A stretch of DNA of 64,000 nucleotides. Origin: Vibrio sp. MEBiC08052. Lineage in GTDB: Bacteria; Pseudomonadota; Gammaproteobacteria; Enterobacterales; Vibrionaceae. Within the stretch, counting starts at the first letter, position 1; each line of letters starts with the position of its first letter. The stretch lies in assembly GCF_001506075.1 (NCBI RefSeq), contig NZ_KQ947475.1, positions 337,209-401,208 of the forward strand. Reading direction: 5' to 3'. The translations under genes and the position numbers were made by a program. Positions 57,927 through 64,000 of the stretch are shown piece after piece. Under the pieces are notes generated by a model, which ran no database searches, was not told the DNA's origin, and worked only from the letters and a program-made list of their open reading frames with translations.

Positions 57927-58406
57927 TTACGCATCGTCTTTGGGGATGACATAGAGATTGGTTTTAGCCCAAATATCATGGAATCCCCGTTTCTGAGGAT
58001 CGAGCGGAACGGTCAGATTCGAGAGGCCAAATCCCGAAGTAAATAAACGAATCAGTGCTTGGGTGATGGTAATGGGCGTACCATCTGCATTGCTGACCAT
58101 CAGCCGCCAAGCCTTCATGCCGAGCGTTTGTCCTTTTTGAGTCCAAAACCAAACAAAAAAACCAATCCAAATCATAGCCAGATAAGCGGTAAATATGGAA
58201 CTCCAGAATGGATTATGTGTTAAGAAACCGCTGACATCCTTGTCGATGCCATAATGGAGCAGCCCAACGGCAACCATTGCTTCAAGCATGAGGACAATGA
58301 CAGCGGCAGCAAGTATTTCCAGTACCAAAATCAGACAGGTATCGTAAACAAGCGCACCAATACGTCGGATAAAGCCTGCGGTTTGCAAATGAGGTTGATG
58401 TGACAT
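57927..58406 (-). CDS. RDD-family membrane protein
   Basis: A 159-residue protein with the RDD domain: FIRRIGALVYDTCLIL at residues 12-27 (the Arg and Asp that name the family), about three to four membrane spans, and QTLGMKAWRLMV near residue 95. In Vibrio and relatives an RDD gene commonly lies downstream of lptFG in the opposite direction, as here. Function is unknown; a transport or ion-related role has been suggested for some members. Confidence 0.88.
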   Translation of the reverse strand: MSHQPHLQTAGFIRRIGALVYDTCLILVLEILAAAVIVLMLEAMVAVGLLHYGIDKDVSGFLTHNPFWSSIFTAYLAMIWIGFFVWFWTQKGQTLGMKAWRLMVSNADGTPITITQALIRLFTSGFGLSNLTVPLDPQKRGFHDIWAKTNLYVIPKDDA

Positions 58407-58550
58407 CGGTTATCTATATCTCAGTGAAATAATTCCCGAGAGGATAGTCATTATTGCAAGGGTAAAAAAGAGGGCAAATCGAGTAAATTGGCATTTATGG
58501 TGAAATAATCAACAATCAATTGAATTTTCGCTTTTTTTCGATTTTTATTA

Positions 58551-58578
58551 TTGCGCTGATTCATTTCTTCCGTATAAT
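58551..58578 (+). promoter_or_regulatory. Promoter of tRNA-Leu
   Basis: TTGCGC (58551-58556) and TATAAT (58573-58578) with 16-bp spacing, 29 bases before the tRNA 5' end. Confidence 0.7.
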
Positions 58579-58606
58579 TCACCTCACTAAAGGGGTAGCC
58601 CCTGAT

Positions 58607-58691
58607 GCCGATGTGGTGAAATTGGTAGACACGACGGATTCAAAATCCGTTGCCTTCGGGCGTGGCGGTTCAAGTCCGCCCATCGGTACCA
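58607..58691 (+). tRNA. tRNA-Leu (anticodon CAA)
   Basis: An 85-base gene with acceptor stem GCCGATG / CATCGGT, encoded ACCA end, D-arm GGTGAAATTGGTAGAC, anticodon arm ACGGA-TTCAAAA-TCCGT with anticodon CAA, a long variable arm typical of class II tRNAs, and T-arm GGTTCAAGTCC. It reads UUG codons. A terminator follows within 12 bases, so it is transcribed alone. Confidence 0.97.
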
Positions 58692-58702
58692 TGATTTAAA
58701 TG

Positions 58703-58735
58703 ACAAAGCCTCGACGAAAGTCGGGGGCTTTGTTG
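58703..58735 (+). terminator. Terminator after tRNA-Leu
   Basis: ACAAAGCC-TCGAC / GTCG-GGGCTTTGT hairpin with a GAAA loop starting 12 bases after the tRNA CCA end. Confidence 0.85.
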
Positions 58736-58974
58736 TATCCGGACGTCAATTATTTATCGACACAGTCAATTTTATTTCTTCCATCTGTTTTCTGCCAGCG
58801 GGTATTTGCGCCTTCAAATTCATCAATTTAATCTATTGATTCATTTGTTTTTATAATTATCAATTTGTTATATGTATGATCAAATAAAGTAAAAAAAGCG
58901 CTGAGTTGGGTTAAATGAATTGCATATGAGATGATATCGTTATTTTTTATTTTCTCATTATGATGGAGGGCAAT

Positions 58975-60465
58975 ATGCGTAAGCAATTGTCATGGATTAT
59001 ATTATTACCGAGTATTTTCAGTGGATATACGATGGCTGAAACTGAAAATGCCCCTTATTTTGACCAGTTACTCTCCGCAGATTATGCACAGCTTAGTCGG
59101 CAAGTCGCACCTATTGAGTCAGCGCAACGGCAAACCCTTGTGCCGATGCAGCTCGACCTTTCCGATCTCGATCTTTCCAATAAAGTATCGCTCCTGCCGC
59201 AGGCCGGAAAACTAGAGAGTTTAGCCGAACATGTGGCGAAAACATCTGCGCAAAACCTTCTATCCTCTGCGACGGCTGAAGATGGTTCTGATAGCGTTAC
59301 CCCTTTATGTGACACATTAGCTGCAGGAACTTTATATACATTGAGTGGTGTACAAAAAGACGGCGTCTATTGTTATCACTTTGAAGTCAAACAGCGCTCC
59401 AAAATTATGGCGCTGTTAGTCGGCCAGGCTGAAACGACAGATATGAAACTGTCCGTGCTCAAGCATGGTGCGAATGACCAGCTTTTTATTGTCGGCACGT
59501 CTGATCACCCCGCCAATGCGGATGAGGTTGTTTCAGCGGTGGTTGAACCGGGGCACTATTACTGGTACATGGAGGCGAAAGCCGCTGATAATGCTAGCAT
59601 TCAGTTCGGTGTGTCGGTCAATTCGGCTATCGATGCTTATGAGCCGAATGATACGCCCCAGACTTCAACTCGGTTACCTGAAACTCGTAATATGATTGTA
59701 GGGAATATCGATTCAGCATCCGATTTGGATTATTACCTTTATACGGTTGAGAAAGGTAAAAAAATTGATATCGAAATTGATGATAGTGATTCACCTAAAC
59801 AATGGCTGTTTAGCTATAGTGTTTTGAGTGGCTCTGTTGAGCGGGAAGACAATACCTCTCACTATGTTGCCACGGAAGGGACACAACTTCTCCTTCAAGT
59901 TAAACATAATCCGGGAAAAACAGCTGATGCGAGCAAGCAATATCGCATATTGCTCGGTCCGTCAGTGGCATCGATGAAATCATCTTCTGTTCAGGGCGAG
60001 CCGGATGTGGTTCGGTTAAAGCTGAGTGAGACATCAATGTATCCGAATATATTGTTGAATGGACCGTCAGGACTTTATTTAACAACACAGGCATACAATC
60101 AACTAACCTGGCAGGTGAAACTGACGGACTCCGCCGGACAACCAGCAGCCAATGCAGCCGTTGTTTTACAATATGATGTGAATCTGTTTGATGGAGAATG
60201 GAATCCATCGAATTCTATTGCTTATACCGATAACACGGGAACCGCAAAAGGGACGGTTACGCTTGGTCGGAAGAACTGTCAGTATGAACTATTTACCACA
60301 CAAATTGCCTATGTGTATAACAGTAAAGTGACATATAGAACCGGTTTTGATGCGGGCCTGTGGAGAATCCTTGTTCCGGGAACTTCAATTGGTGTAGGTG
60401 GTTCTAACGTCCCTGGCGTGACTCTCGGTCATATTTGTACTCAGAATGTACTAAAAGTGGAATAA
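58975..60465 (+). CDS. Secreted protein with PPC-like domains, unknown function
   Basis: I do not recognise this 496-residue protein as a characterised family. It has a signal peptide (likely cleavage after Ala21), a low-complexity region to about residue 110, and two consecutive beta-rich domains. The first is about 113-215, with two cysteines and GHYYWYMEA. The second, about 220-320, opens with AYEPNDTPQ and contains GNIDSASDLDYYLYTV, the pattern of bacterial pre-peptidase C-terminal (PPC) domains that usually accompany secreted proteases. A third domain (about 360-460) with LTWQVKLTDSAGQPAANAAV and a TDNTGTAKGTVTL strand resembles an Ig-like/Big-type fold. No catalytic protease motif is seen. 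GGAGG lies before ATG 58975; the in-frame ATG at 58960 overlaps it. It is flanked by terminators, so it is monocistronic. Confidence 0.75.
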   Translation: MRKQLSWIILLPSIFSGYTMAETENAPYFDQLLSADYAQLSRQVAPIESAQRQTLVPMQLDLSDLDLSNKVSLLPQAGKLESLAEHVAKTSAQNLLSSATAEDGSDSVTPLCDTLAAGTLYTLSGVQKDGVYCYHFEVKQRSKIMALLVGQAETTDMKLSVLKHGANDQLFIVGTSDHPANADEVVSAVVEPGHYYWYMEAKAADNASIQFGVSVNSAIDAYEPNDTPQTSTRLPETRNMIVGNIDSASDLDYYLYTVEKGKKIDIEIDDSDSPKQWLFSYSVLSGSVEREDNTSHYVATEGTQLLLQVKHNPGKTADASKQYRILLGPSVASMKSSSVQGEPDVVRLKLSETSMYPNILLNGPSGLYLTTQAYNQLTWQVKLTDSAGQPAANAAVVLQYDVNLFDGEWNPSNSIAYTDNTGTAKGTVTLGRKNCQYELFTTQIAYVYNSKVTYRTGFDAGLWRILVPGTSIGVGGSNVPGVTLGHICTQNVLKVE

Positions 60466-60783
60466 CGCTACCTGATTTGAATAACATCGACTATCAGTAA
60501 ATCGAAAGGGAAGCATTTGCTTCCCTTTTTCTCATGGCTTATCGATACAATGACTGACTTTGTATATGCACCTTGTGCCATCGTATCGATATATATTTAG
60601 CATTGCGATAAGAATTATTTTAACTTTTTGAGTCTTTTGTCATAAAGTGATTTTTTGCTAAATTGCTTAGGATATTGACTCATGAATTGTGGACTGATGG
60701 TCGATTGAATGCAGTTGCACACAGTTACATCTACAATGTAAAAGTTATGGATAGTTCTTACAGATAAGAGTGTTAATTCGATT
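60466..60783. other. Intergenic region before the HD-GYP gene
   Basis: Apart from the terminator at 60505-60531, these 318 AT-rich bases hold no gene that I can support. They probably contain the HD-GYP promoter, but no clear -35/-10 pair was found. Confidence 0.4.
60505..60531 (+). terminator. Terminator after the secreted PPC-like protein
   Basis: AAAGGGAAGC / GCTTCCCTTT with an ATTT loop and a T-run. Confidence 0.9.
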
Positions 60784-62055
60784 GTGGCAAATATAAAAAT
60801 TACAGTAGACAGATTGCAGCCGGGATTACACATCCGCTTACCCGTGAAGTGGAATGATCACCCATTTCTACTGAATAGCTTTAAGATCAAAAACCAAGAT
60901 CAGATTGATATTATTAAACATCTTGGTATTCAACATGTTTATTTGAATCCGGCTCAAAGTGATACACAACCATTGTCTCCGCATACATTGAAACGAGAAA
61001 GTGGTGGTGATAATGCTCCAAAGGATGGGGCTGTTATTGATGATGAGGCTAAAAAACTCTGGGAAGAGAAAGAAAGCCGGATCGATAAACTGAAAGCTTA
61101 CCGTCGTCGTGTGGTTCGTTGTGAAAAAGAATTCGAACGCTCTCTGGCACGGATTCGAAGTGTGATGAATAAGATTCGTAATCGACCTCAAGATGCTGTC
61201 GATGAAGCGTCTCAATTAGTGGCGGATGTTGTGGATGAGTTACTGGCTGAAGAAAGTGTGACGCTCCATCTGATGAACAGCAAAAGTGAGTTTGAAGATA
61301 TCTATTTTCATTCTCTGAATGTGTCTGTGATTGCGATGATGATTGGTCGGGTTAAAGGATTTGATGCAGAGAAGATCAAAGAGTTAGCCTTTGCGGCACT
61401 GTTTCATGATATCGGTAAAATTAAAGTTCCGGCCGCAATTGTCCGCAAACAAACCCCGCTCACTGAGCCAGAGAAAAATTATCTCAAGCAACATACGCGT
61501 TATGGGACTGATATTGCCAATGGCATAGAAGGGTTTCCTGAGAGTGCCAAACGGGTGATTGGTCAGCATCATGAGCTGATGGATGGTTCCGGTTATCCTG
61601 AAGGACTGAAAGGTGATGAGATCGATGAATTAGCGCAAATTATTGCTGTTGCCAATGCGTTTGATTCATTGTGCCATGGCAATATTGTTGATGAACAAAA
61701 AATTCCTTATGCCGCCTTGTCACATTTGTATAAAAACTGCCGGAATTTATACAACTTTGATAATTTAAGTATTTTAGTTAAGTTTATGGGCGTCTATCCA
61801 CCGGGGACGGTTGTGCAGTTGTCAAATGAGATGGTCGGGTTGGTGATTTCGATTAATTCAAATGATTTACTCTATCCGAGTGTCCTGATTTATGATCCGT
61901 CTGTCCCAAGAACCGAAGCACCAATTGTTGATTTGGCAGAGAGAGAGTTAACCATCGTTAATGTTATTCTACCAGCGAAACTACCGGATAAAGTGCGTGA
62001 GTATTTGAACCCTCGTTCACGGATTTCGTACTTTTTTGATAATGAAGATCAGTAA
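60784..62055 (+). CDS. HD-GYP domain cyclic-di-GMP phosphodiesterase
   Basis: A 423-residue cytosolic protein with an N-terminal DUF3391 domain (about 1-130, ITVDRLQPGLHIRLP) and a C-terminal HD-GYP domain. The metal ligands and signature are present: His176 in YFHSLNVS, HDIGK at 208-212 and HHELMDGSGYPEG at 262-274, so phosphodiesterase activity on cyclic-di-GMP (giving pGpG or GMP) is expected. Such enzymes lower cyclic-di-GMP and favour motility over biofilm in vibrios. The start is GTG at 60784; the TAAGAG upstream is rather far, but MANIKITVDRLQPG is the usual family beginning. There is no sensor transmembrane region. Confidence 0.92.
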   Translation: MANIKITVDRLQPGLHIRLPVKWNDHPFLLNSFKIKNQDQIDIIKHLGIQHVYLNPAQSDTQPLSPHTLKRESGGDNAPKDGAVIDDEAKKLWEEKESRIDKLKAYRRRVVRCEKEFERSLARIRSVMNKIRNRPQDAVDEASQLVADVVDELLAEESVTLHLMNSKSEFEDIYFHSLNVSVIAMMIGRVKGFDAEKIKELAFAALFHDIGKIKVPAAIVRKQTPLTEPEKNYLKQHTRYGTDIANGIEGFPESAKRVIGQHHELMDGSGYPEGLKGDEIDELAQIIAVANAFDSLCHGNIVDEQKIPYAALSHLYKNCRNLYNFDNLSILVKFMGVYPPGTVVQLSNEMVGLVISINSNDLLYPSVLIYDPSVPRTEAPIVDLAERELTIVNVILPAKLPDKVREYLNPRSRISYFFDNEDQ

Positions 62056-62409
62056 GTTTGTTTGAAAAAACAGCAAATCATAAAAAAATCCAAATCATCT
62101 CTAAAAAGTGTTTGACTCTAAGATTTATCCCGTTAGAATGGCCGCCACTTCGAACGGAGAACGTTTGGAAGAATCGCTCTTTAACAATATAGACCAATCA
62201 ATCTGTGTGGGCACTCGTCGATAAATATCCAAAAAGATTTTATCAATGAACCGAGTGACCAATTCAAGTTGGAGCAGGCAACTGTTTTTCAATAAGAGCA
62301 CAGTCAATTCAACATTACTTATGTAATGTCACTTTTTGCTTCTGCTTTTAAAAAGCGGAGACAAAAAGCAGTATTCATTGAGCCGACACTTCGGTGTCAC
62401 AAAAACTTT
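62056..62409 (+). promoter_or_regulatory. rRNA operon promoter and leader
   Basis: An A-rich UP-like tract (about 62066-62108) precedes a strong promoter: TTGACT at 62112-62117 and TAGAAT at 62134-62139, spacing 16. A boxA antitermination element CGCTCTTTAACA lies at 62175-62186. The leader segment 62192-62219 can pair with the spacer after 16S (63967-63994), forming the RNase III processing stem of pre-16S RNA. No gene lies here. Confidence 0.85.
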
Positions 62410-63951
<1,542 letters not shown>

Positions 63952-64000
63952 CGTAAAGATATTTGAGATGAGTGTCCACACAGATTGATTTGGTTTATAA
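63952..64000 (+). other. Start of the 16S-23S spacer
   Basis: The 49 bases after 16S include GATGAGTGTCCACACAGATT and the following GATTTGGT, complementary to the leader at 62192-62219. This is the 3' arm of the 16S processing stem. The window ends before any spacer tRNA. Confidence 0.8.

Overview
The window is chromosomal DNA from a gammaproteobacterium of the Vibrionaceae, most likely a Vibrio. The 16S rRNA gene at the right edge has the Vibrio-type 3' helix, the protein sequences fit that family, and the gene order around rpoN and mla is the gammaproteobacterial one. The species cannot be named from this sequence alone. Most of the window is conserved housekeeping DNA; the clearest accessory segment is at about 18.4-21.1 kb.

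Layout. 1-1.6 kb: a leftward zinc-uptake operon (small membrane protein, His-rich periplasmic ZrgA-like protein, start of an ABC ATPase) behind a near-consensus Zur box. 1.6-10.5 kb: msrA, the tamA-tamB outer-membrane assembly pair, a YtfP-like protein, ppa and fbp. 10.8-18.4 kb: mpl-ubiX, a TPP riboswitch followed by thiB-thiP-thiQ, darP (yjgA) and pmbA. 18.6-21.0 kb: a candidate type VI secretion cargo module, with a glycine-rich membrane-active protein, two related three-helix membrane proteins that look like immunity proteins, a terminator and an hcp gene. The first three genes look visibly more AT-rich than their neighbours.

21.2-35.6 kb: mgtE, then the classic block npr-rapZ-ptsN-hpf-rpoN-lptB-lptA-lptC-kdsC-kdsD-yrbG on the minus strand, divergent from mlaFEDCB-ibaG-murA on the plus strand. 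Together these genes cover nitrogen-PTS signalling, ribosome hibernation, sigma-54, LPS export, Kdo synthesis, phospholipid retrograde transport and the first step of peptidoglycan synthesis. 35.6-41.2 kb: plsC, ridA, pyrBI behind a pyrL leader-peptide attenuator, argF behind two ARG boxes, and a PIN-PhoH ATPase. 41.6-50.4 kb: rapA, an atypical Nramp-family transporter, rluA, a D-2-hydroxyacid dehydrogenase and a DUF898/M48 peptidase pair. 50.5-58.4 kb: valS-holC-pepA leftward and lptF-lptG rightward (these complete, with lptBCA above, much of the Lpt export machine), then an RDD protein. 58.6-64 kb: tRNA-Leu(CAA), a secreted protein of unknown function with PPC-like domains, an HD-GYP phosphodiesterase, and the promoter, leader, 16S gene and first spacer bases of an rRNA operon.

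Non-coding signals stand out: Zur operator, TPP riboswitch, pyrimidine attenuator, ArgR operator sharing DNA with a terminator, rRNA promoter/boxA/processing stem, many bidirectional terminators, and several short tandem duplications around the Nramp-like gene and upstream of tamA. The best candidate for an under-described system is the hcp-linked module at 18.6-21.0 kb.
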